Source: Odontesthes bonariensis
Lineage: Eukaryota > Chordata > Actinopteri > Atheriniformes > Atherinopsidae
Length of the DNA stretch: 64,000 nucleotides
Reading direction: 5' to 3'
NCBI RefSeq assembly: GCF_027942865.1
Contig: NC_134514.1
Span: 38,373,765-38,437,764 of the forward strand
The notes under the pieces were generated by a model. That model saw only the letters and a program-made list of their open reading frames with translations, was not told the origin of the DNA and ran no database searches. Shown piece by piece: positions 22,301 to 35,333 of the stretch (position 1 is the stretch's first letter; every line of letters starts with the position of its first letter). The translations under genes were made by a program, and so were the position numbers.

Positions 22301-24986
22301 GCTTAGTGCATTTTGATGACAGGCTAGACATCAGCTTTTTTGTTTGTTTGTTTTTGCGAAACTCACGAATAGTAGTATTTTCCAAAGTATCAGTTAAACA
22401 TACCCAAAATAGGACAGATACTCCACTCATGTAATTACAGATCAGACTCTGTGCAGCTTACTGACTTTCATTGTTTTATCCTTTTTCATCCCATTTGTGC
22501 ATGTGTGTGTTGTCTCAGCTTTACCAGCAGGGTCGGCTCTGCCAGCTGGGGGGAGAGTTCTGTGAGCTGGAGGTATTTGCTAAAGTGCTGCGGGCCTCAG
22601 ACAAAAGGTAAGGGTAATGTTGATGGTATTTCCACACACCATCCCCACTGGCCCACCAGTTATCTTAGAAAATAGTTCTCATCACTGTGTCCACTAGGGA
22701 TGCTCCGATCAGCATTTTTGGGGGCCGATCCGATCACCAATCACAGGAATCCTAAATCTGCCGTTTACCGATCACAAAATCGATGGGCGAATAATAAAAA
22801 TCCTCAATGTTGTGTATTTACAATCTAGCCTTGTGCACCACTTAAAGTGTTAAAACATATATATTTGTACTAAAATAAATAATAAATACATCAGCTTTTT
22901 ATTTATGTAAACATTACATGCCCTTTCAAGAGCAATAGATAAATAAAAAACCAACAACTAAACCTTAACTGAGGGAATAAGCAAGTAAGAATAAGCAACC
23001 AAAATGTATTCGGTTGCTCATTCTTACTTGCTTATTCCCTCATAACAATATATAAGAATAAGCACAGTTTTTAAATAACCTTAACATTTTTAAAAAACCT
23101 TGGCACAAACCAACAACTAGACATTAACTGTGAGGGAATAAGCAAGTAATAATAAGCAACTGAAATGTATTCTAGAATACATTTCGGTTGGTATACATCC
23201 GTTAGGTATTTGCGTCCGGGGGGGGCATAGCGTGGCTCAAGGCACGATATCAACCGTCGGAACCCCGTGTCCTCCACCACAGAAAGAGGCTGCTTGTCAA
23301 GTCCAATGAACTCCATAAGCGTTTTTGTTATATCCCTCCACCTTTTACTGTCCCTGCTGCATGGCTCCAGGCGTTTAAACGTTTCACTGACGGTGAGCTG
23401 AGTGACGGTTGGGGTTTGTTTTCCTCGCGCTTGTTTTTCATACTCTCCGTATTCCGTAGTGTGCCGCGTTCTTAAATGTCTGATTAGGTTAGTGGTATTA
23501 AATTGTCGTTGTGTAATGCCACCTCTTGGAATTGCGGCCTCGCATATTTTACAAACTTTTTATGTCTTTTTGCGAAATGGCGAAAAAATTCCACACCGGA
23601 GAACTCATATCAGCTTCTTTCATGAGAGCAGAAAACAGTCGCCGGTAAGTTACGGGAAAGAAAACCGTTTAATTCATATAAATTTAACATAAATCTCATT
23701 GATAATTTCATATAAAGTCACACGGAGAAAAACAGTCTCGGGTAAAAAACAAAAAAAACCCTTTTTTTTCCTTTTTTTTCTTTTCTTTTTTTTTTTTTTT
23801 AATTTGCGATCGGCTTTTCTGATCGGCACTTCAAGAGCCCACCGATCAACCTGTTTAGGGTCCATATCGGCCGATCACGATCGGCGGCCGATCGATCGGA
23901 GCATCCCTAGTGTCCACTTATTAGATTGTTAGGAGCTGGTAATGCTGTATGTGTTGAAAAATGTCTACAGACACACTAAGGCTACGGCTACACGGGTACG
24001 AAAATTCTTGCAACCACACGGCAACGCTGCTGTAAAGACTCAGGTCCAGACGAAAACGGATGAAACGATGCAGTACACACGCCACTGTGTCACGCCACGC
24101 TGTGAGACAATAGAGAAGTCTCACAGCGTCAACGTTTGACTGACGCAAAAACGTTTTCGCTGTAATAATGGAAATGAAACGACCTCGTTTTCAAATCTTC
24201 CCACTCTGGAACCCGTTCTCAAAAACTATCGTTTTGGGGTAGTGGGAACGCCGGCTCCGTGTGGCCGCGACAGCCAAACGATAAGAAAAAGTATCGTTTA
24301 CAGTGAAAAACGTTTTCGTGTAGCCGCAGCCTAATGCTAGTAGTATGTTTTGATGAATGCATTTATTGAATTTGAAGTTATGGTCCAAAACTAGATAATT
24401 TGTTTTAATTTGCCTGAATGAAACACTACTGCACCCCCAGCAATAGCGTTATTGTTTTTTAGGTTGTCTGTCTATCACACTCATCTAAATTCAATTTCAA
24501 TGTAAAGGTGAATTGGACCCAATATACCTTTTTTCTTTCTTTCTAAAGCCATTAGTGAGAAGTATTGTTTCGGGGGGTGACACTAGCAAGATTTTTAACA
24601 GATACTGATGTGAGCCATTTATCTGAAGTATCTGCTGACACATAGCCTCCATCCAATAGTTACATTTGCCTCCAGAAAATGGTCGTAAACTACACTGAAA
24701 GTAGTGCTGGGCGGTGTACCGGTTCACACCGAATACCGGTTTATAATTTCATTATGATATGAATTTTTAATATACCGCCATACCAGTGTATTTGATTACA
24801 CAACGGGGGAACGCTGCGTCGTGCGACATTGTTTGAGATGGGACCCTTTTCAGTGTTGCGCTTCTAAACACGCATGTTTACTGTCTATTTTTAACGCTAT
24901 TTAAAAAATACTCGTATTCGTTAAGCTGCATTTCCTTTCCCTGCTCTCCCTCCGTCTCTGTCAGTCATGCGTCTCTCTCACATAGC

Positions 24987-25024
<38 letters not shown>

Positions 25025-28000
25025 CCCCTCCCCTCCGTGCACACCGCGTGTGTCTCCATCAGCGAGATCATGCCTGGAAGCGTGGAAGCTTGCTAGCTTC
25101 AGCGTCGCGTTAGATTAGCTCAACCGAAAGAAGACGGCTGGCGAAATTCACAAAAGGTTGGTATCACGTGCAACTTTTATAAAATCACACATTAAAAAGT
25201 CCTATAAAAATATTTTATATTTTTAATACAATGTTGTCCCGTCCCGTCCCGACCAATAGCAAACAAACGATTACGCCTTCTTTATAAAGTTAACTAGTCG
25301 CAAGTTTGCCGTAAAAAAAAAAAATGAAGTTGGGTTGTCGAGGTCAAAACACAAGCAGCTGTGAATCAAATAAATTAGGTTTTTTAAACTCTTACACTGA
25401 ATGTTTGCTGCTTCAATCCAGATGAGTATTGAGGATGAGGACCAGCCTGAACCGGAGGTATCAGTCTGAAACAGAGCTGAACAGTCCGACCACTGTAATT
25501 AATGTTATTAATTTGTTTACAATGAAGATGTGAATATTAATACAATAAAGTTCTGTGTGACCAATTATTAACAAAGGAATTATTTTAAAGAATTTTTATT
25601 TTAATTTTTAATTCTGTTCTCAATCTGTAGAAAATGCTGTGAACACCTAATTATGCATGAAAAAAAATACCGTGATATACCGTGATACCGTGAAAAAATA
25701 CCGTGATATGTATTTTTGGTCATACCGCCCAGCACTAACTGAAAGTGATTAAAACCAATAGCACGTGTTTGTAACTTTTCAGTGCAGTAAGGAAAACGGT
25801 TCCCGTTCAACTCATAGTTTGTGGCAAACTTTATTGTATTTTTCTATTCTATTTTATCTATTCTACTACATACATGCACAATGATATATCAACCAGATAT
25901 ATTTCCAAATGTGCAATGGTCTAAATTAAAACACTGTATATATACGCATGTCTATATGGTCTATATTGTTTATAGTGTTTATACTGTTATTTTAATTCTT
26001 TTTACTATTTTGGTATTTAGATTTTTTTTTTTCTCTTGCTGCTGTAACGTGAACATTTCTCCACTGTGGAACGAATAAAGGAATTCTTATTCTTATTCAA
26101 TAGATGATCAAGAGTCACATTTTCTGCCACATCAGGCTTGTCACACAGAGCAATGAATCCAATATCCCCTTTTTAAAACTAAAGAATTGAATGAATGAAT
26201 TGCATCTGACTTGGCAAAGCTTGTAATATACATCAACTTGATGCACCCTGGACACCGTGGCTCAGTGGTTAGAGTCGGTCGTCCAATAACCAGAAGATTG
26301 GCAGGTTCGATTCCCACTCTGACACACAACTGACAGCTGGAGGTATCAGTCCACCTCCTTGTCATGGCCGAGGTGCCCTTGAGCAAGGCACCTTACCCCC
26401 ATGCTCCGTGGGTGCTGTAAATGGCTGCCCACCGCTCCAGGTTGGCATCTGTCTCTATGAGTGTGTGACCCTGTTTGCCTGTGGAGATCTTCGGGTCCTC
26501 TGACTCTCTGTATTGCAGCACCTCCCTGTTGGCTCACCTTGAACTCCTCATTCAGGCTGCTGATGGGGAGCTTCAGCTTGTTGTTCTGGCCGTACAGGGC
26601 GATGCTGCTCAGGCTCCGAGATAGACCCAACCACTTCCGCAGAAACCTGCTGACTCTCCTCTCGAAGCCCTCAATGGTGGAGATTGGAACCTCATAGATC
26701 AGGAGGGGTCAGAGAATCTGTGGGAGGATGCCGTGTTGGTAAACCCAGGCCTTGAACTTGCCAGGTAGGCCTCACTTGTCCACTGCTGCCTGCCAGGCTT
26801 CCAGCTTAAGGTTGGTTGCATGGATGGCTGCCGTGTCTTTCAGGCTGCAATCGAACACCTTTCCCAGGCTCTTCACTGGTTTCTCAGTGATTGACTGTAT
26901 CTGGGTAGTGCCGAGTGTAAAGACGGAGGAGAACACAATTATAGAGCGTTAAATTACTTACTTGTCCGAGGTCTGTAGTTGGGCCAAAGAGAGTTGGTAC
27001 TGATCCAGGGTTAATTTTCAGACACAAGGCCAGCTCGTTATTGGCCCAAGTTCTGGAAACATTCGTCGGTAAAATGTTTGGCTCACACATACACAAATCT
27101 CTTCAGTTCTGTCGTCACTTTCCCAGAAAAAAACTAAATGTGTCCACTGGCTCTTTAGAGGTTCTGATGCAGGAGCTCTAAACAGATTTTTTACATCCAT
27201 GTACAGAGCAATGAGCTGGCCAAAGAGCTGTGGGCGGGGAAAGGCAGTTTTGGCATAGCCATATATGGGCTCTGGGGGGAAATAACCTCAACGTCATATG
27301 AGGCGCTATGTAATATGAGGCAGCTTTCCCGATCAGGCCATCTGCATGGTCACATTACCAAAGGCGGAGAATAATTTCCAGTGCATGGTTTAGGTCTATC
27401 GTCATTTTTAGCCACTGGGGGACCGCAGGCAGGCTAGGGGAACTCATATTAATGTTAAACAACCTTAAAAAGTGAAAATTTCATGCCATGGCTCCTTTAA
27501 GAGGTTGTTATACAGGCAGACAGGACAATGATAATCTGTGACTGAGCTTTTATCTATTCTTATTATAAAGAATTTCAATGATAACAAAACGGTGTGAAGC
27601 AAAGCCCTGAGGCTATCCTCCTTTCACCAGCACAGAAGGAAATAATGTGACCCCGGCTGTGTTTTGTTTGGCTTTTTCTTTTCACATCACTGCAAAAGTG
27701 ATGCCGCTGATAAAAGTTATGTGTTACACCAAAAATGTTTTTAATGTAGATTTATCCTTTTTAAAAAATTAGTATCTGTTTGGTCTATTTAAAAGGCAAT
27801 ATAAAAGATGGAAGCACCCCTCAGGATACTTCACTGACCTGTTTACTTACATGTAAAATGAGTTTTGATTTGTTTTCTTTTTTATTGCTCCAGACCAGAG
27901 GGATGATTGTGAGCTGATTTCACATTTGATTGGATTCTGGATTGGCAGTGTAAACCTTTGGTGTCCATTGAAATTGCCTATATTGTGTGTGTGAGAATCA

Positions 28001-31000
28001 TCTACTGTACATTTTAGAATCTTCTTTGCAGTAACATGCTTACAGCTTTTTGTACTTGGAATCAGAATCCTGATTATTTGCCAGATCTTAATACCTTTTT
28101 AAATGAAATTCTTATTTCAGAGTTTGATGCATTTACCCACCCTGTTTTTCACTGCGCTTGTTGTTGCCTCTCCCACTACAGGCATCTACTGCATCACTGT
28201 TTCCAGGCCCTGATGGACCACGGTGTAAAAGTGGCCTCAGTTCTAGCAAACTCCTTCAGTCGTCGTTGCTCCTACATCGCAGAGTCTGATGCCCATGTCA
28301 AAGAGAAGGCCATCCAGTTCGGCTTTGTGTTGGGTACATGGATGTTTTCACACAGTCACACTGAGTTTAGTCTGATAGCCACAATCACTTTTTATTAACT
28401 CTGGTAGCCACTTCATGATGGTCTACATGTATCATGTCTCTAAGGATGAGAGTTGATGAGATTTTATTGCTATCGATGTTGCTTATGAAACGGATTCTTT
28501 ATGAGTTCTTGACCCAATTCTCTTTCAGTGTCGGCACAATTGCTAAATAAAAATTCCAAAACGGAAAATACTTTGTGTTTAGACATTTTATGTTTTTGTT
28601 TTTTTACAAATAATATGTGCAAAATGTTTAACTGATTAGAATTTCAACATGAGACTTGAAATCATGTTAGCCTTCCAATCTTGGAAAACTACATTTTTAA
28701 TGTCTCATTGTTAAGGCTCTTTCCATGGAGTTCTATGTCAGCCAACCTAACAAAAATGTGGCTCTTGTTGACAAAAGGATGCAAGTCTTTCTAAACTAAT
28801 TTGGTAATAACATTGTGATATTTGTTGGCACTTTCCTCATGTATTACTCTTACTGCCTGTGTAGTTTGAGTGAAGGAGTTTATCTGAACTGCCAGAATCC
28901 TGAGGGCTCATTTCGGCTGTAGCAACAGTATTGGCCAACATCTGAAATGGAGAAAAGAGGTGATGCTGAGATATATTGGCCTAACATCTTTATTGGCTGA
29001 TATTCAGCTTGTTGACTGCAGTTGACTAGTTGCCAAATAGGATAACATTTAGTCCTGAAACATTTATTTACAGCATTTATATATATTTGATTTATTTCTT
29101 TAAGCACCAACATGTTGTTGGGTTGGCTAAATAGTCTTTAGAACAGTTTTTCTTGTATTCAGAAACACAAACGGTCTTTGTATGTGAAAGGTTACAATAA
29201 TAGGTTTTATACATTTTGTATGAAATAATTTGTGCTCATTCAAAGATGTTGTGAAGAAGGGCTGAGATCCTTTTTTTTCAGAATGTGTATTCCTTTTGTT
29301 TTCCTGGCATTAAAGGAAAAATAAATGACAAAAACAATCTCTATGAGCTATTTACCGAGAATTTCACAATCGGGTCGTCTCCAGAGAGATATTGTTTTTA
29401 GTTGGGCTGTCTTAGTCAAAGGAAAATGTGCCAGCAGTGGAGCTGATAACATTAACTGGATATCTACCCTTGGTTCCTGATGCTTTGCTTGGTAAACTGT
29501 AGCAGTATGGTACACGTATGTAGCATCCTGATAGGGATTCCCTTTCTGTATAGGAACCCGTTTCTGTGTGTTGCTGCTGACGTAATCATTTTGCGGTTAT
29601 AAGAACTAGTGCCCTTATCACCTTTTCTTTGTAAAATGCAGTCATGCTTTGAGTTGATTTTTTTTTCCTCTTTGCTGTAACTTCATTTTACAGCAACCCA
29701 TGTAAAGGATATTATAAACTCAGACGCCTACAATTCCATATCTGGAAAATTTTAAACCGGTTTTCAACTCCCATCCCCTCGCATGTTTACAGAAATGACA
29801 CCATTTTGATTTAATTAAACTTTTTGAAATGAAGTTTTTTGTAACTTGTTGTGTTGTCTGGACAGAATGACCTCCTCCATGGGATTAATCTTGTATTCTT
29901 TATTTTAGGTGGCTTTTTGTCAGATGCTGGCTGGTACGGAGATGCAGAGAAAGTGTTTTTGTCGTGCCTACAGCTGTGCACGCTCCACAGTGAGGTCCTC
30001 CACTGTTTCCGGGCTGTGGAATGTTGTGTTAGGTCTGTTTCAAAATGCTGCATTTTTCACTCTGCCATGTCATGTCATGTCATGGGTTTTCCTTTAAAAC
30101 AACAATGAAACTGAATTTAGTAGTCTTGTATGACAACACAGCTGCTATATGTATGTTTACAGTATAATTTGTCTAGCCATTAGAACTTTGGAAACCAGTA
30201 AAAAGTTGTGGTTAATGGCTGCTTTACAATGATGGAACAGTAAATGGGGACTAAATTAATAAAACTTTTTTTTTTAAATTTACATGTGAGATTGAGATTG
30301 TTGTTAAAGCTCCCCTCTCGATTGTCACCTCAGGTTACTCCATGTCCGCAATGGCAACTGTAAGTATCACCTGGGGGAGGAAACCTTCAAGCTTGCTCAG
30401 TCTTACATGGACAAACTAGCCAAACATGGCCACCAGGCCAACAAGGCAGCGCTGTACGGCGAGCTTTGTGCCTTGCTCTTTGCCAAAAGCCACTATGATG
30501 AGGTATAGATGTTAAACCAATGGGTGGTGGTTGTTATTTCTTATTGTTTTTTGATTGGAGGTGTAATCGAAGTGTTTTTTAAAAAAATTTCTTGCATTCC
30601 CTTGTCTCACAGGCATATAGGTGGTGCATAGAGGCTATGAAGGAAATTACTCCAGGGTTGCCTGTAAAAGTAATTGTTGATGTTCTCCGACAAGCCTCCA
30701 AGGTAAAATTCCCATTGTTCTGACTGTTAAAGACTGCCTGCAGGTTCCACTGTGGAGGGTATGTCCACACTGTTACAGATCAGAGTGGAGGAAGGACTTG
30801 CTTCAGCTTTAGATGCTCGGACGCTCATTCAGACAGTAAAGTTCAGTTTGTGTCTTTTCTGCAGGCTTGTGTTGTGAAGAGGGAGTTCAGAAAAGCAGAA
30901 CAGCTGATCAAACATGCAGTGTTTCTTGCAAGGTAACCTGCTGTGTCCTTAAAAAAGCCCAAATGTAATTCTTGGAGTTATCATGAATTTTGATCATGTG

Positions 31001-33968
31001 TTTTGTGTCTTACAGAGAACATTTTGGACACAAGCATCCCAAGTACTCCGATACGCTGCTAGACTATGGATTTTACTTATTAAATGTAGACAACATATGC
31101 CAATCTGTTGCTATTTACCAGGTAAGAGCAGTGTTTGGGCAGAGATACTTCTCTGTATTCTAAATTTCATGACGCCATCTGATCAAATCCTTTTTTCTGT
31201 GCATAATTTAGACAGCCCTGGACATCAGACAGTCTGTGTTTGGGGGGAAAAACATTCATGTTGCCACAGCCCATGAAGACCTGGCATACTCCTCATATGT
31301 CCACCAGTATAGCTCTGGGAAATTTGACAACGCTCTGTGAGTCCAGTAAATCTTCTAACTGATTCTGTTTTTTAGATGAAGCACAGTACCTGCCCCATAC
31401 TCTGAGGGCCTGAGCTGTCACTGCTACTAATTTACACACTTTCAGGCTAGTGCTGTTGCATATATTAAATAGATCATTTGACAGTAACAAATTAGTAAAA
31501 TGGCAAGGAGCACGGATGGAGATATCATTTTTCTTCTCTTAAAATGACTCCTCTGTATACACAGGAGCTGAATTGGGAAGCACTGTGACTTTTGTCACTG
31601 TTATTCAGTTTGAGCTTTTTCTTAAGAAAGACATTTGAAATTCTTGGAAGTGTTTATACTGAATTAGATGGAACCCAGTCTGAGTCACATGACACGTTGG
31701 GTCAGATGCTGTTTTTGTGCCTTAGATTCCATGCAGAACGTGCCATCGACATAATAACTCATATTCTGCCGGAGGACCATCTTCTGCTGGCCTCCTCTAA
31801 GAGAGTCAAAGGTAAGGCGAGCCTGCCGTGTTCGCAGGGCTGCTGCCCACTGTGTGGAGGCACAGTGGGGAATATCAGGAAAGAGCTCCATCTTCAGGAG
31901 AGAAAACAATCCGAGACAACCACATCTAAAAGGAGTTATTGCTGCTATATGCTTTGTTAAAGCCTGATCTCTTTCTGTCAGCCCTTATCCTCGAGGAAAT
32001 TGCCATCGACTGCCACAATAAAGAAACAGAAGAACGTCTCCTGCAGGAGGCTCATGACCTGCACCTTTCCTCACTGCAGCTGGCCAAGAAGGCCTTCGGG
32101 GAGTTCAATGTACAGACAGCTAAACACTACGGCAACCTTGGTCGACTTTACCAGTCAATGAGGAAATTTAAGGTAAATGGATTTGTGAGTGAACGTGTGT
32201 ATGAGAGTGTTTGATTTGTGATTCATGGTATTCGTATTATCCTGATGAATGAGTTCTTTAAAAAAAGAAATGATGCTAATAGTATTTTGTTTATTAATGA
32301 TTCCTGTTTTGATGTATATTCCCAGTTATTTGACGAATAACTGTTACATGGGATTTTTATTCATGCGCTGATGAAAGCATCACATTTGAAATAACCAGCT
32401 CACTAAAGAGGGATGGGAGCGTTGGTCAACAAATAACAATGTTATTACAATTCCTCCATATTACTGTTCTTCAGTACTTGAGCTGGTTATTGTACCTTTG
32501 CTTCAACCAAACCTATTACTAACAGCCCTGATAATATCATCTTCTTATGAGACTCACATCATCTACTGAATGATGGTGAATTTTTAATATCTGTTCAAAC
32601 TGTCTCCAGCTGAGATGTATGATGTGGTATTGAAAACTGACCAGTTGCCTTTCCTTTTTTCAGTCTGTTTCACATCGGTACAAAAAAGTAAATAATAAAA
32701 ACATATTTAGCTATTTGTTGTTATCTATGGGAACTCGAATGGTCCAACCCATTGCTTTTCAGCAGCAAACACAGCTTCTGGCCAAACTTTTACAGGCGTT
32801 CACTTTCAGTTATGATGCTTCAGTGGAAAAAGGGCCAAAAGTTTTATGGCTCGGAAGAACAAATATTTGGTGTTTTCCCCTTACATGTTGGCACAATCTG
32901 TGTTTTTGTGTGAACCTGAACCCAGGAGGCAGAGGAGATGCACATCAAAGCCATCCAGATCAAGGAGCAGCTCCTGGGTCATGAGGACTACGAAGTGGCC
33001 TTGTCTGTGGGTCACCTGGCGTCTCTATACAACTACGACATGAACCAATATGAGGATGCAGAGAGGCTCTACCTGCGCTCCATTGCCATCGGTCAGTAGG
33101 AGGAAAGCACCAGCAGATATATGTTTTCAGTGTTTTACTGTAAATTAACATTAAGGTCCAAAAGCTGGTATCATGAAGCAGCAAATCCTTTGGTTACTGG
33201 GCTTCAATGTTTTGTTTATTCTTCACACAGCAGGTTATTGAGTGGCCCAGTGTACATTCCAGAGGTCTCAACTACAAGCCTGTCTCATTCAACATCACCA
33301 CATCTCTTATATGAAGTTGGTGCACAAATGTGTTTATTGCAGCAGAAGGTGAAGCTCATTGAAATGAAAAACGAAAAAAGAATAGAGAGGTTGAAACAAG
33401 TTGTACCCAAATGTAATTCATGCTCTGGAGAGAGTCTTCAAATGTTTAAAAGCTGATAAACTGAGTGGGTGCACATGGGGATAAAAGGGAGCTGGTTGGT
33501 TGCCACTACCTGGAAAAAATCCCAGATTATTCCTAAACTAAAATCTTCCTTTTATGATATACTGGTGAGTCGTTCTAATTTGGTTTTAAAACAGCCAATT
33601 GATGAGCAGTGATGGGCTACGTGGTGTCTGTACTGCCTAATCTGAGGCAGTCTTGTGCTATAATTCGATAATATATAGTAATGCAAGTGTTCCCTTTGCT
33701 TGTAGGTAAAAAGCTGTTCGGGGAGGGTTACAGTGGGCTGGAGTACGACTACCGAGGCCTGATCAAGCTTTACAACTCGGTGGGGAACTACGAGAAGGTG
33801 TTTGAATACCACAATGTACTGTCCAACTGGAACCGGCTGAGGGACCGGCAGTTTGCTGTGGCAGACGCTCTGGAGGATGTCAACACAACACCCCAGCAGA
33901 CCCAGGAGGTGGTCCAAGCTTTCCTACTGGCTCAGAGCCTCGGCCCCACCCGTCCCTGTCTTGGCTGA
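19337..33968 (+). CDS. appbp2: APPBP2 (amyloid precursor binding protein 2), 13 coding exons, complete
   Basis: TPR protein that binds the APP sorting signal and microtubules and acts as a substrate receptor of CUL2 ubiquitin ligases for C-terminal degrons (known for the family). Coding exons: 19337-19474, 22519-22607, 28182-28333, 29909-30032, 30334-30502, 30613-30702, 30865-30932, 31016-31121, 31212-31336, 31726-31811, 31982-32172, 32926-33091, 33706-33968. Every junction is GT-AG and the phases are consistent, giving 588 aa (human 585). The first 46 residues (MAAVELEWIPETLYNTAIS...) differ from human, as I recall it, at one position. Helical repeat blocks follow, with TPR-like pairs such as QTAKHYGNLGRLYQSMRKFK and VALSVGHLASLYNYDMNQYE. 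The C-terminal tail after ALEDV is the least conserved part and ends RPCLG instead of the human VEGPSC. Head-to-head with PPM1D. The start is fixed by the conserved N-terminus. Confidence 0.97.
19475..22518. other. APPBP2 intron 1, nothing distinctive
   Basis: AT-rich first intron. The longest open frame (21972-22430, minus) has no family resemblance. I see no bounded transposon or RNA gene here. Confidence 0.7.
22971..23041. repeat. 30-bp-arm hairpin inside hAT element
   Basis: GAGGGAATAAGCAAGTAAGA at the left is mirrored by TCTTACTTGCTTATTCCCTC at the right, with arms of about 30 bp, one mismatch, and an 11-bp loop. A third partial copy at about 23131-23160 leads into a separate palindrome, GAAATGTATTCTAGAATACA and onward, around 23162-23185. 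Confidence 0.85.
23185..23605 (-). pseudogene. hAT transposase N-terminus: BED zinc finger plus following segment
   Basis: The minus strand reads VCKICEAAIPRGG then NTTNLIRHLRTRH, a C-x2-C...H-x4-H BED finger. Past a linker comes MEFIGLDKQPLSVVEDTGF and RRLISCLEPRYAPPGRKYLT, the segment that follows the finger in ZBED/hAT-Ac transposases. Just upstream of the finger a VWNFFAISQKDIK phrase lies in another frame, so there is a single-base-type frameshift in an A run and a stop codon. The RNase-H catalytic domain and dimerisation region are missing. Non-functional. Confidence 0.8.
23980..24331. mobile_element. Harbinger-like MITE, 352 bp
   Basis: Left end GGCTACGGCTACACGGG, right end inverse GGCTGCGGCTACACGAAA, bordered on both sides by TAA (23977-23979, 24332-24334). 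No coding capacity. Inserted only about 60 bp beyond the hAT element in APPBP2 intron 2. Confidence 0.75.
24702..25737. mobile_element. hAT-superfamily MITE-like element, 1036 bp
   Basis: Ends are TAGTGCTGGGCGGTGTACC and, inverted, TAGTGCTGGGCGGTATGACC. An exact 8-bp duplication ACTGAAAG flanks it at 24694-24701 and 25738-25745. Subterminal ATACCGTGATA repeats occur near the right end and ACCGAATACCGG near the left. A (CA)n tract lies at about 24990-25022. No transposase frame seen. Confidence 0.92.
26252..26465 (+). repeat. tRNA-derived SINE
   Basis: The head resembles a tRNA: CCGTGGCTCAGTGGTTAGAG works as an A box and GGTTCGATTCC as a B box, spaced as in a pol III promoter. The body has the fish SINE phrase GTGCCCTTGAGCAAGGCACC. 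The cloverleaf is degenerate, so this is a SINE, not a functional tRNA. It sits in APPBP2 intron 2. Confidence 0.8.
26470..26885 (-). pseudogene. Non-LTR reverse-transcriptase-related fragment
   Basis: On the minus strand, pieces read LPGKFKAWVYQHGILPQILR, then EVPISTIEGFERRVSRFLRK and WLGLSRSLSSIALYGQNNKL. I recall this pattern from fish LINE-encoded polyproteins downstream of the RT domain. A stop separates two of the pieces. Which LINE clade it belongs to is not certain. Confidence 0.6.
27290..27500. repeat. Partial fish MITE (TTAA-type right end)
   Basis: The stretch ending TTTCATGCCATGGCTCCTTT and AA resembles the right end of a frequent TTAA-flanked fish MITE. I could not find the matching left end, so this is either truncated or too divergent to pair by eye. 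Confidence 0.35.
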
Positions 33969-34152
33969 ATCCTAATATTTCCTTTTCTCTTTATGAGGGA
34001 AAAGAGTAAGAGGCAGGCCAAGTTGTAGTCTGGTGAGAACACAAAGTTAACCCAAATGTGATGCTTCAGTTGCACACAGTTTATTAGCAAGATACAGTAA
34101 CTTCAGCTATCACCGGCTGGTCGGTTGGCTTTGTAGGCACAGTAGCTGTCAG

Positions 34153-34201
<49 letters not shown>
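34153..34201. repeat. (CA)n microsatellite
   Basis: About 24 uninterrupted CA dinucleotides, in the probable APPBP2 3' UTR. Confidence 0.95.
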
Positions 34202-34204
<3 letters not shown>

Positions 34205-35045
34205 TAGTGATTAAAAAGATTTTTTTTTTAAAAAGTAGAGAAGACACTGCTCAAACCTCATGACTCACACACCACCAAGATGCAGCCTCCCAGAGCATAC
34301 TGCTGCATTTAGTTTTTTTATCCAAGAAAGAGGAAACACTCATGACAAAGGGGGTAAAAAGAAAAACCTCCGACATCCTGCTAGGATGATCCATGACCTC
34401 TTTACTTCTCTGGTTTCACTCGCCTTCGTTCTTTTTCTTTCTTGTATTTGAGCTGGTATAGCTCTGAATGCCATGGGACTCCTCGCAGAACAGAAGCATG
34501 TTCTTCAGGGCGTGTATGACAGTATATGGATCCAACGAGCAGCATCAACCCAGATCCTCCATCACAGAAAGAACAGTTGGATATTTTTGACATTTGTACA
34601 GTGAAATAATACAGCAGATTGTACATTTGTTTCACTTGAAAGATTGTTTTTCGTTTGGCAGTTTTAGAAGAATTGAAAGTGGAATCTAAGAAGGCATCAT
34701 TGAACGCCTGCTTTGAAATGCTTGTTGGAGTGAGATTATCAACAAAGGAATGTATCAAATCTGTGGGTATGCTGTTACACACATGCAGGCTTAATAGGTT
34801 TTTTTCAATTCCTTTTTTTTTTTGTTTTGTTTTGGTCCAACTTTGTACTGACATAGCAGAATTCCAATGCCAATAATTTATATGCAGAAGTATGTGTTTC
34901 AGTAGCCCTTTGTTTATGCTTTCTTACTGAGTGAGCCATGAATAACTCAACACAATGTTAACCAGGGAACTGGACAGGAGTGCAAAGAGGAAGCGCTACA
35001 TGTACATGGGCTCAGAAGCCTCCCTTTATTTGCTTATCATGGGTC

Positions 35046-35047
<2 letters not shown>

Positions 35048-35092
<45 letters not shown>
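35048..35092. repeat. Compound (TG)n(GA)n microsatellite
   Basis: About 15 TG units run directly into about 8 GA units. Confidence 0.95.
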
Positions 35093-35094
<2 letters not shown>

Positions 35095-35327
35095 GAGAGT
35101 TGGTAAACGGAGATTTTCACTCTGGGTGCCCAAGTGCTCCACTGATGACAACCAGCCTTACACCAGCTTACAGTTATGTCTGTAGACGGACCCATACTTA
35201 AGTGCTTAATGAATTGTTCTACCCTTAAGGGCACTACAATGGGGACCAAAATTGTAAGTATGTGTTTGCAAGCCTACTAATTTGTACATCAGGTCTTTCC
35301 TCTTCACTGCATCCTGTCAGAGATCCC

Positions 35328-35333
35328 AATAAA
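35328..35333 (+). terminator. Candidate APPBP2 polyadenylation signal
   Basis: AATAAA, 1.36 kb past the stop codon, followed within 30 bp by TGTTTTGTG and a T-rich stretch, the arrangement expected for cleavage and polyadenylation. It is the first strong candidate downstream of the gene. Confidence 0.5.

Larger units (their letters stand above)
22695..23909. mobile_element. hAT transposon with truncated ZBED-type transposase, 1215 bp
   Basis: Ends are TAGGGATGCTCCGATC and its inverse GATCGGAGCATCCCTA, flanked by an exact 8-bp duplication GTGTCCAC at 22687-22694 and 23910-23917. Both ends carry clustered CGATC/GATCGG subterminal motifs. Inside, the minus strand encodes the N-terminal part of a BED-finger hAT transposase (separate entry); the catalytic region is absent. 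A long hairpin lies at 22971-23041. The element is an internally deleted derivative in APPBP2 intron 2. Confidence 0.93.

Noticed and set aside
21972-22430. 152-codon minus-strand open frame in APPBP2 intron 1
   Set aside because: No recognisable domain, lies wholly in an intron of a well-supported gene on the other strand.
26252-26330. Candidate functional tRNA gene
   Set aside because: A and B boxes are present but the cloverleaf is degenerate and it is joined to a SINE body.
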